This document shows positions 1 to 5,246 of a stretch of DNA of 5,559 nucleotides, in pieces; the stretch's first letter is position 1; every line of letters begins with the position of its first letter. Origin of the DNA: Pontiellaceae bacterium (GTDB taxonomy: Bacteria; Verrucomicrobiota; Kiritimatiellia; Kiritimatiellales; Tichowtungiaceae); NCBI GenBank assembly GCA_025457785.1, contig JALOTS010000172.1:1-5559 (forward strand), written 5' to 3'. The position numbers and the translations under genes were made by a program. A model generated the notes under the pieces. It had not been told where the DNA came from. It searched no databases and worked only from the letters and a program-made list of their open reading frames with translations.

Positions 1-112
1 CGCAGGAGGAACAACTCAGCTCTTCACCTGTTTTTTTAAACCCCTGGTAAAGGGGCTCGCGTTTTAAAAAGGTTTCTTTTCCGCAGTTTGTACAAATTAA
101 CTCAATGCCCAT
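1..112 (-). CDS. small zinc-ribbon protein, N-terminal part (runs off left edge)
   Basis: The minus strand from the ATG at 112-110 stays open to the window edge and gives 37 residues. It begins MGIELICTNCGKETF and ends with a second Cys-x-x-Cys. The pairs C7-x-x-C10 and C34-x-x-C37, 23 residues apart and rich in Lys/Glu between them, are the classic ligand pattern of a zinc ribbon, so binding of one structural zinc is likely. The start is supported by an AAAGGA ribosome site 5 nt before the ATG. The rest lies outside the window, so it may be a stand-alone small protein or the N-terminus of a larger one. The role is unknown; nucleic-acid or protein binding is common for such ribbons but is not shown here. 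It is divergent from the gene at 295. Confidence 0.72.
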   Translation of the reverse strand, partial: MGIELICTNCGKETFLKREPLYQGFKKTGEELSCSSC

Positions 113-137
113 TTTAATCCTTTCTTCCGGTGCGTGA

Positions 138-166
138 ATAAAACAGGATCTGCTCAAAATCGGCAA
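138..166 (-). promoter_or_regulatory. possible promoter of the zinc-ribbon gene
   Basis: On the minus strand TTGCCG (166-161) and TTTTAT (143-138) are separated by 17 bp. Each matches the sigma-70 consensus at 4 of 6 positions, and the pair sits about 25 bp before the start codon. This is weak evidence based on hexamers and spacing only. Confidence 0.3.
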
Positions 167-251
167 GGCGAATTCAAAGCAGAACTTTTCCCGGAGAGGG
201 AGCCCCTGGTGCTTTCGACGGAGGATGAGTCTGGGTTTTTCTCAAAATTGG

Positions 252-294
252 AATACAACCTGCTTTCTCATACCTGAGAACTGGAGGTTGTGTT
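252..294 (+). promoter_or_regulatory. leader hairpin covering the ribosome site of the 295 gene
   Basis: AATACAACCT (252-261) can pair with AGGTTGTGTT (285-294) in a 10-bp stem with one G-U wobble. Nested inside, TTCTCA (265-270) pairs with TGAGAA (275-280) around a TACC loop. The outer stem takes in the AGG of the GGAGG ribosome site (283-287) and ends directly against the ATG at 295. In RNA this would hide the ribosome site, so translational control is a plausible reading. In DNA the same dyad could be an operator. The pairing is seen in the sequence; the function is inferred. Confidence 0.5.
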
Positions 295-651
295 ATGAGT
301 AAAAAAGCTATTTCAGCCATTTTTTCAGCCATTGCCTTGGTTTTGATATTTTTTTCGGTGGCGGTAGGTGTCGGTTTTGAGAAAATCAAGGGCGGGGAAC
401 GCTATAGTTTTGTCAAATTTGATAAAAACGCCGATGAGGTTCAGGTTGTTCAAAAATCCTTTCATGAATTTTCGACAGCGATTCGCAGAACTGTGAATAA
501 TGTGACCGAGAATATCGGTGAACTTTCGACGGTTCAATCCTGCAGGGAACAGCCCGTTTTGTTCGGAGCGTTATTTATTTTTTTTGGATCAGCCACAGTC
601 AGTATCGCTTTTGTTGTGCATCTGATCCGGACGGATCTTCGGCTCAGTTAA
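295..651 (+). CDS. unrecognised small membrane protein, two predicted TM segments
   Basis: This codes for 118 residues that I do not recognise as any family. A short basic N-terminus (MSKK) is followed by a hydrophobic segment at about residues 5-27. A polar stretch of some 55 residues follows, with mixed charge and possibly helical around 48-78, and then a second hydrophobic segment at about 86-110 and a short basic tail (IRTDLRLS). The likely topology is both ends in the cytoplasm with the middle domain outside. There is no lipobox. A GGAGG ribosome site lies 7 nt before the ATG, which supports this start, and it is embedded in a predicted hairpin. Its TAA stop overlaps by 4 bp the stop of the convergent ispA-like gene. 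The good ribosome site and amphipathic layout argue that the gene is real, but no function can be given. Confidence 0.68.
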   Translation: MSKKAISAIFSAIALVLIFFSVAVGVGFEKIKGGERYSFVKFDKNADEVQVVQKSFHEFSTAIRRTVNNVTENIGELSTVQSCREQPVLFGALFIFFGSATVSIAFVVHLIRTDLRLS

Positions 652-1517
652 AATGTCCGGCAGAGCATGTGCCGGGTCAGTTCCTTAAGCCGGATTCCAG
701 AGAGCAGACTGTCCGCAGCGGCGCAAGCCGCTGCGGTAAGTTCATCGGCTTTTTTACGGGAGGAGTCTGTTCCATAAACTGCCTGCCAGGTCATTTTCCC
801 TTTTTCCTTGTCTGAGCCGATATTTTTTCCGAGCAGTTCAACTGTGGCGGCTTCATCGAGCAAATCGTCGATGATCTGAAATGCAAGTCCGGTGTTCCCG
901 CCATATTCGGCGAGTTTTTCAAGGGTTTGGGCATCGGCGCCGGCGCAAATGCCGCCCATAACACACGCCGCTTGAATCAGTGCGGCCGTTTTATTGCGGT
1001 GGATGTATTCGACCAGATCTGCATCGGGAGTTTTTCCTTCGGCATCAATATCCTCCATCTGTCCGCCAATTACACCGCAACTGCCCGACAGACGTGCCAA
1101 TTTGGCGGCAAGAGCGCTTCCAATGGTTGGAATTTCCGCGAGGACTTCAAAGGATAAGGTTAAAAGCGCGTCGCCGGCCAGAATCGCTGTGGCCTCATCG
1201 AAGGCGATATGGCAGGTCGGCCGTCCGCGGCGCAATGTATCGTTGTCCACGGCGGGCAGATCGTCATGAATCAGTGTATAGGTGTGGAGTAATTCCAGCG
1301 CGCAGGCGGCGGGCAAAGCCTGCTCCGATGTTCCGCCGCAGGCTTCACAGGAGGCAATGCAAAGAATCGGGCGCAATCGCTTTCCCCCCGCAAAAACACT
1401 GTACCGCATGGCCTTATGAAGTTTTGAGGGGCGTACTGTTTCGGACGGAAGCCATCTATCAAGCGCCGCATTGACGGAGGTCATCTGTTGTATCAGATAG
1501 GTCGGGAGATCGTTCAT
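648..1517 (-). CDS. ispA: polyprenyl (farnesyl-type) diphosphate synthase
   Basis: This 289-residue protein is a trans-prenyltransferase of the bacterial IspA class. It condenses isopentenyl diphosphate with an allylic diphosphate in the cytoplasm to make farnesyl (possibly geranylgeranyl) diphosphate for quinones and polyprenyl carriers. Hallmarks in order are GGKRLRP (44-50), which contacts diphosphate, the first aspartate-rich motif D85-D86-LPAV-D91, the LRRGRP following it (95-100), GGQMEDI (151-157), and the second motif FQIIDDLLD with D217, D218 and D221. Both Mg-binding motifs are intact. Y80 and T81 before the first motif resemble farnesyl synthases, so C15 is the likely product, but chain length cannot be settled by eye. 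The ATG at 1517 is the first start after an in-frame TGA, and no Shine-Dalgarno precedes it. The gene stands alone rather than beside dxs or xseB, a common arrangement elsewhere. Confidence 0.92.
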   Translation of the reverse strand: MNDLPTYLIQQMTSVNAALDRWLPSETVRPSKLHKAMRYSVFAGGKRLRPILCIASCEACGGTSEQALPAACALELLHTYTLIHDDLPAVDNDTLRRGRPTCHIAFDEATAILAGDALLTLSFEVLAEIPTIGSALAAKLARLSGSCGVIGGQMEDIDAEGKTPDADLVEYIHRNKTAALIQAACVMGGICAGADAQTLEKLAEYGGNTGLAFQIIDDLLDEAATVELLGKNIGSDKEKGKMTWQAVYGTDSSRKKADELTAAACAAADSLLSGIRLKELTRHMLCRTF

Positions 1518-1524
1518 TTGCCGG

Positions 1525-1552
1525 ATGATAGCTCAATTCGCTCATTAGTAAA
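1525..1552 (-). promoter_or_regulatory. predicted ispA promoter giving a leaderless mRNA
   Basis: On the minus strand TTTACT (1552-1547), a 16-bp spacer and TATCAT (1530-1525, 5 of 6 to the -10 consensus) precede the ispA ATG. Only 7 nt lie between the -10 box and the ATG, so transcription would begin at or one base before the start codon. This fits the absence of a ribosome site. Confidence 0.42.
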
Positions 1553-1580
1553 GTAATAGAAGGATAAAAGGACGGAATGG

Positions 1581-1609
1581 TTGACAGGGTTAAAGGCTGA
1601 TTCTACTAT
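1581..1609 (+). promoter_or_regulatory. strong sigma-70-like promoter for the ABC-class ATPase gene
   Basis: A perfect TTGACA (1581-1586) and TACTAT (1604-1609) are separated by exactly 17 bp. This is the best promoter in the window. The predicted start near 1616 gives a leader of about 50 nt before the ATG at 1669, and would serve the downstream dtd gene as well. Confidence 0.7.
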
Positions 1610-1636
1610 CCCGTCTCATTTTGAAAGTCAGGAACC

Positions 1637-1648
1637 GTTATTAATAAC
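1637..1648 (+). promoter_or_regulatory. 12-bp perfect palindrome in the 5' leader, possible operator
   Basis: GTTATTAATAAC reads identically on both strands. It lies about 20 bp downstream of the predicted transcription start and 7 bp before the GAGGA ribosome site (1655-1659), where a bound repressor could block elongation. It is AT-rich, so chance cannot be excluded. Confidence 0.3.
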
Positions 1649-1668
1649 CATATAGAGGATGCTTCGTT

Positions 1669-3390
1669 ATGAAAGACAGAAAAGAGTTTTACAACCTGCT
1701 GGCGGAAATTGATGGAAAGCCTTTTGCTGAGTACAGCCGGCTGACCGGGGACTTCGATTTCGCGCGTTATGTGATCAAATGCGGGAAAGTTGATACAGCC
1801 CCGGACTCAGAAAACCCTGTGTTTAATGTCCGCATTCCGCAGTCTGTGGCGGAACTTCCCGGCCATCTCTACGATTCGCCTGTCCGTCGCACGGCGCTGG
1901 AAGACTACCTTACCCGAAGTCTTTATGCCGTGACGGATCGTATCGCCCGTTTCAATGAAAGCGGATGGGCCCGCCGGAATATCCTGATTGCAGATCCGGG
2001 ACAGAAAATTCTTCCCCGCACGGCAATCGTTGTTTCGAAAGAGTATATCGATGTCCGTATCCGGGTCGCGCTGCCCTACAAAGTGTACGGTGACGGCGAA
2101 CGCCTTGTGGACGGGGAAATGGCCCGGAAAGTGTTTTTCGAGGATCTTCCGGAAGTGATCAGCACCGGTATGTTTTATTGCAACATTGATCTCGAAGCGG
2201 TGGAAACATTTGTGAATGACATGGAAGACGCAGACCGTGTACGTCAAACGCTTTCCACGCTGGGCTTAGTCAGTTTCCTGGGAGAAGGCTCCCTGCTTTC
2301 CCGCGAAAAGAACTCCGATTTGCCGGATTATGATCAGATTGTTCCTTTTGAAGTGTCGGAAGAGGCCCGCACTGAAATCGATGTTCCGAATGCCGGAAAA
2401 ATCGCCGGTCTCGGCATCCCGGTCGGTTTAACGGTCGTTGTCGGCGATGCCGCTCATGGACGCAAAGATTTTATGTCGGCTATTGCCGCCGGTGTGTATA
2501 ACCACATTTCGGGTGACGGACGTGAAACGGTCGTGACGGTTCCGGATGCCGTACAGATTTGCGCAGATCGCGGGCGGAGTGTGCAGGAAGTGAATATCAC
2601 GCCGTTCCTTTCCGAAACGGAAGCCGGCAATGCCGCCTCCTACAGCACCCGTTCGGCGGACTCGTTCATTTCTCAGGCGGCTTCGACCATCGAAGCGCTT
2701 GAAGTGGGCGCCCGGGTTCTCATCGTTGACGAAAATACTTCCGCTCCTGCTTTTATGACCACGGATGCCCGCATCGCCGGATTGCTCGGAACCACGCCGC
2801 GCGCTTCGCTGGCTCAGCGGGCCCGTCAAATCGTGGACGAACTCGGTATTTCGCTGATTATCGGCGGGGAAAACCTTGTTGCGGAATATATTCCGATTGC
2901 CGACACCGTTCTGAAAGTCGAAAACTTCCAGGTCACCAATATCACCGGGCAGGCCAAGGCTCTTTCTCTGGATCTTCCGCCGAAAGCGGCGGCCGTTAAT
3001 CTCGGCCCGATGCTGGCGCGTTCGCGCTGGATTATGCCGAGCAGTATCGATGCGGCCGTCGGCAGCAAAGATGTTGTGATTGATTCGATTGATGTTAATG
3101 CGATTCAATTCGGGCGTTCTGTCATTGAACTGGATGGTGTTCCGCAGATTGCCGACGAGAGTCAGACGCTGACGATCGGGCTTCTTCTCTATTACGCCAA
3201 ACTGCGTTATATGCAGGAAGGTTACCCGTTGCGTGAAATGCTCGACATGATTGACCGCGACCTCAGCAGCGAAGGCCTCGGCACCATTTCCCGCGATCTT
3301 CGCGGCGATCTGGCCCGTCCGCGCCGGTACGAGCTGGCTGCCGCGCTCAACCGCCTGCCGACCTTCCGCGTCTCGCATGCCACGGAATAG
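1669..3390 (+). CDS. ABC-class predicted ATPase (COG3044/PF09818 type) with degenerate nucleotide motifs
   Basis: This is a full-length 573-residue member of the soluble 'predicted ATPase of the ABC class' family, whose biological role is not established. Matches to the remembered family pattern run throughout: IDGKPFAEY (14-22), an N-terminal region to about 240, GLGIPVGLTVVVGD (247-260), GVYNHISGDGRE (275-286), the Walker B strand VLIVDE with D354 and E355, DTSA-like NTSA (356-359), and a C-terminal domain with QTLTIGLLLYYA and DLARPRRYELAAALNRL (547-563). No membrane segments are seen. The Walker A position reads GDAAHGRKDF (259-268), where the family has GGGYHGKSTL, so the catalytic Lys and Ser/Thr are replaced. 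The signature position reads DSFISQ instead of SGSTSQ. The protein may bind nucleotide without hydrolysing it, or do neither. GAGGA 9 nt before the ATG supports the start. It is divergent from ispA and upstream of dtd. Confidence 0.85.
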   Translation: MKDRKEFYNLLAEIDGKPFAEYSRLTGDFDFARYVIKCGKVDTAPDSENPVFNVRIPQSVAELPGHLYDSPVRRTALEDYLTRSLYAVTDRIARFNESGWARRNILIADPGQKILPRTAIVVSKEYIDVRIRVALPYKVYGDGERLVDGEMARKVFFEDLPEVISTGMFYCNIDLEAVETFVNDMEDADRVRQTLSTLGLVSFLGEGSLLSREKNSDLPDYDQIVPFEVSEEARTEIDVPNAGKIAGLGIPVGLTVVVGDAAHGRKDFMSAIAAGVYNHISGDGRETVVTVPDAVQICADRGRSVQEVNITPFLSETEAGNAASYSTRSADSFISQAASTIEALEVGARVLIVDENTSAPAFMTTDARIAGLLGTTPRASLAQRARQIVDELGISLIIGGENLVAEYIPIADTVLKVENFQVTNITGQAKALSLDLPPKAAAVNLGPMLARSRWIMPSSIDAAVGSKDVVIDSIDVNAIQFGRSVIELDGVPQIADESQTLTIGLLLYYAKLRYMQEGYPLREMLDMIDRDLSSEGLGTISRDLRGDLARPRRYELAAALNRLPTFRVSHATE

Positions 3391-3395
3391 GGAGA

Positions 3396-3430
3396 GTCGA
3401 ACGTCCACATGCTGGAAGGTCGAAGGTCTC
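3396..3430 (+). repeat. heptad-phased intergenic repeat remnant
   Basis: Between the ATPase gene and dtd the sequence divides in phase into GTCGAAC, GTCCACA, TGCTGGA, AGGTCGA and AGGTCTC, and contains GAAGGTC twice in exact tandem (3415-3428). The units share a loose xxGTCxA pattern. I recall degenerate heptad arrays of this flavour from intergenic regions of some PVC-group genomes. Five degenerate units are few, so the assignment is tentative. Confidence 0.4.
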
Positions 3431-3447
3431 TATGGCTTTCGGCCTTC
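3422..3447 (+). other. stem-loop between the ATPase gene and dtd
   Basis: GAAGGTC (3422-3428) can pair with GGCCTTC (3441-3447) in a 7-bp stem with one wobble and a 12-nt loop. No T-tract follows, so it is not an intrinsic terminator. It could affect mRNA stability or partly insulate dtd from upstream translation. It overlaps the heptad repeat and may simply be a product of it. Confidence 0.35.
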
Positions 3448-3454
3448 TGCCTTT

Positions 3455-3461
3455 AAAGGGG
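3455..3461 (+). promoter_or_regulatory. ribosome site that fixes the dtd start
   Basis: AAAGGGG lies 9 nt before the ATG at 3471. It selects this ATG over the in-frame ATG at 3432, which has no purine-rich site before it and would add 13 residues not found in the family. The site is the right half of a 10-bp palindrome, CCTTTAAAGG (3450-3459). Confidence 0.7.
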
Positions 3462-3470
3462 TGTCAGGAT

Positions 3471-3920
3471 ATGAAACTGGTTGTTCAACGTGTTGCATGC
3501 GCCTCCGTTGAAGTTGACGGAAAAACCGTTGGCAAAATCGGTAAGGGGCTGCTTGTTTTCGTCGGGGTGTCGCGAATGGACACCCTCAATGATGTCGCCT
3601 TTCTCGCAAAAAAAACCGTCAATTTGCGGGTTTTCGATGATGCCGACGGGGTGATGAACCGTTCGGTTCTCGATATCGGCGGTGAGATTCTCGCCGTCAG
3701 TCAGTTTACCCTTTACGGTGACTGCAAAAAAGGCAACCGTCCGAGCTACATTGAGGCCGCCCCGCCGGAAAAGGGAAGGGCTCTTTACGAGGAATATGTC
3801 GCGCAGCTTCGCCAGCTTGGTCCTCACGTTGAAACCGGAGTTTTTCAGGCGGAGATGGACGTCAGTCTGATTAACGACGGTCCGGTGACGCTGATTTTAG
3901 AAAAACAGGGCGGCAGTTAA
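3471..3920 (+). CDS. dtd: D-aminoacyl-tRNA deacylase
   Basis: This 149-residue enzyme hydrolyses D-amino acids such as D-Tyr wrongly attached to tRNA, and also removes Gly from mischarged tRNA(Ala). It acts in the cytoplasm as a homodimer that keeps translation L-specific. The sequence is canonical from end to end: it opens MKLVVQRVACASVEVDG, has GKGLLVFVGV (25-33) and the active-site SQFTL at 77-81, RPSY (90-93), and the second family motif NDGPVT at 135-140 with the Gly-Pro pair (G137-P138) that gives chiral exclusion. Length is close to the 145 residues of E. coli Dtd. It lies 80 bp after the ABC-class ATPase gene on the same strand with no terminator or convincing promoter between, so cotranscription is likely. 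Confidence 0.96.
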   Translation: MKLVVQRVACASVEVDGKTVGKIGKGLLVFVGVSRMDTLNDVAFLAKKTVNLRVFDDADGVMNRSVLDIGGEILAVSQFTLYGDCKKGNRPSYIEAAPPEKGRALYEEYVAQLRQLGPHVETGVFQAEMDVSLINDGPVTLILEKQGGS

Positions 3921-3935
3921 TATTTTTGATTTATT

Positions 3936-3964
3936 TTGAAACGAACCGGTATATTGCTTATGTT
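3936..3964 (+). promoter_or_regulatory. candidate promoter of the transporter-kinase operon
   Basis: TTGAAA (3936-3941, 5 of 6) and TATGTT (3959-3964, 4 of 6) are 17 bp apart. Transcription from about 3971 would give a leader of about 95 nt. The -10 box sits at the centre of an inverted repeat, AACCGG (3944-3949) and CCGGTT (3970-3975), a possible operator for sugar-responsive control. The remaining leader holds an 8-T run (4014-4021) but no convincing terminator hairpin before it. Confidence 0.42.
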
Positions 3965-4052
3965 CTCTCCCGGTTTTGTGACGGGAATTGTCCGGCTGTG
4001 TGCGGGTGAAGAGTTTTTTTTGTCGGAATGGATGAAGTTTGAACTGTTAACG

Positions 4053-4058
4053 AAAGGA
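4053..4058 (+). promoter_or_regulatory. ribosome site that fixes the transporter start
   Basis: AAAGGA ends 8 nt before the ATG at 4067. The in-frame ATG at 4058 shares its A with this site and has no ribosome site of its own, so 4067 is the better start. Confidence 0.65.
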
Positions 4059-4066
4059 TGCCTGTA

Positions 4067-5215
4067 ATGAACGTAAAAACACTGCCCATATTTATGACGT
4101 TTTTAGTGATGGGGGTTGCTGATGCCATGGGGCCGCTGTCCGATGCGGTAAAGACTCAATATGAGTTAAGCAATGTGATGGCCACGTTACTGTCGTTTTT
4201 TGTCTTTATTGCCTTTGCGGCGTTCAGTGTGCCGGGCGGCCTGCTGGCAGCGCGGATCGGCATGAAAAAACTGCTGTTGCTGGGGCTGGGCCTGAATGCG
4301 GTTGCCATGCTGATTCCCAGTCTGATTGTTCCGGGCTTTGCGCTTCTGCTGGCCTGTATTTTTGTGCTGGGCATCGGAACCACCTTCCTGCAGGTGGCCG
4401 GGAACCCGATCATGCGCGATGTCAGCGCAGAGGGCGCATACAGTCGGAACCTGAGTTTCGCGCAGGGAATCAAGGGGATCGGAAGTACACTGGCCACTTA
4501 TCTGGTGACTGCTGTCTCGGCGATTGCTCTGTTCAGCAGAATGGGGTGGCGGGGTACGTTTCCTGTCTTTTTTGTGCTGATGGCTCTCGCCTTTGTGTTT
4601 GTCCTGATGAATAAGGTGAACGAGACCAAACCGGAGATTCCGCCGAGTATCGGATCCAGCCTTGGTCTTCTGAAGGAGCCGGTTTTCGCCATGGCCGTAT
4701 TCGGTATTTTTCTTTATGTCGGGGCCGAGGTCTGTATGGCGCGGTTTCTGTTTCCGGGACTGAAGGCGATGGGTATGGCTGAAGCTACAGCCGGTAAATT
4801 CGGTCCGGCTCTGTTTTTCCTGCTGTTGACCATTGGACGGATTGCCGGCGGTGTGGTGCTGTCCAAAGTGAAACCGCGCCCGGCTTTCCGCGTTTCTGCG
4901 CTGATGGGCGCGGCCGGTGCCGGGATGCTGATGTTGGGAAACCCCTCGTTGGCGATTGCCGGGGTCATTCTGGGCGGGCTCGGTTTTGCCAATATCTGGC
5001 CGCTTCTTTTTTCAATTACCGTGGAAACCAGACCGGAGCGCGCCGGTGAACTCAGCGGTCTGATGTGCATGGCGATTTCCGGCGGTGCTCTTGTTCCTTT
5101 GCTCATGGGCGGTCTGGTGGATGCCGGAATGAATGCGGCGGCGTTTGTTGTGCCAATGGCCTGTTTTATCTATCTGGTTGTGCTGTCCCTGAAAGGCGGA
5201 GCGAAGACCGCCTGA
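4067..5215 (+). CDS. MFS sugar transporter, FHS (fucose/glucose-galactose) family-like
   Basis: This inner-membrane protein of 382 residues has about twelve hydrophobic segments, at roughly 5-25, 39-60, 68-87, 90-111, 133-153, 164-181, 205-225, 246-265, 273-290, 294-313, 329-350 and 357-375. The central cytoplasmic loop (182-204) splits it six plus six. The MFS loop motif between segments 2 and 3 is present as GGLLAARIGMKK (57-68). FHS-like marks are the acidic D19 followed by MGPL in helix 1, QVAGNP (109-114) in helix 4, and YVGAEVCMARFL (217-228) in helix 7. By family it should be a proton- or sodium-coupled importer of a hexose or fucose-like sugar; the substrate cannot be read from sequence. 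The adjacent sugar kinase supports uptake of an unphosphorylated hexose. Length is slightly below FucP (438), with shorter loops. Confidence 0.87.
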   Translation: MNVKTLPIFMTFLVMGVADAMGPLSDAVKTQYELSNVMATLLSFFVFIAFAAFSVPGGLLAARIGMKKLLLLGLGLNAVAMLIPSLIVPGFALLLACIFVLGIGTTFLQVAGNPIMRDVSAEGAYSRNLSFAQGIKGIGSTLATYLVTAVSAIALFSRMGWRGTFPVFFVLMALAFVFVLMNKVNETKPEIPPSIGSSLGLLKEPVFAMAVFGIFLYVGAEVCMARFLFPGLKAMGMAEATAGKFGPALFFLLLTIGRIAGGVVLSKVKPRPAFRVSALMGAAGAGMLMLGNPSLAIAGVILGGLGFANIWPLLFSITVETRPERAGELSGLMCMAISGGALVPLLMGGLVDAGMNAAAFVVPMACFIYLVVLSLKGGAKTA

Positions 5216-5246
5216 ATAAAAACCGATTAAAAAGAAGGAGAGAACC

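Noticed and set aside
41..55. CCCCT/AGGGG hairpin as a terminator
   Set aside because: It lies within the zinc-ribbon coding sequence between its two Cys pairs, and is followed by A rather than T residues on that strand.
174..389. 71-residue minus-strand frame across the start of the 295 gene
   Set aside because: It has no convincing ribosome site or motif and overlaps the hairpin and the N-terminal membrane segment of the better-supported plus-strand gene.
980..1474. Open frame of 164 residues on the plus strand inside the ispA-like gene
   Set aside because: The minus-strand gene carries all prenyltransferase motifs; this frame is Arg/Pro-rich shadow sequence.
2428..3408. Long open frame of 326 residues on the minus strand
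   Set aside because: It lies wholly antisense to the clearly homologous ATPase-like gene, has an Arg/Asn-rich composition typical of a frame shadow, and has no recognisable motif.
3432..3470. Upstream ATG for dtd adding 13 residues
   Set aside because: The family starts at M-x-x-x-x-Q-R-V, matching the ATG at 3471, which also has its own ribosome site.
3968..4021. TCCCG/CGGGA stem and a T8 run as an intrinsic terminator for dtd
   Set aside because: The stem is only 5 bp and lies 27 bases from the T-run; no strong stem directly abuts the T residues.
4058..4066. Upstream ATG for the transporter
   Set aside because: It overlaps the AAAGGA ribosome site that serves the ATG at 4067.
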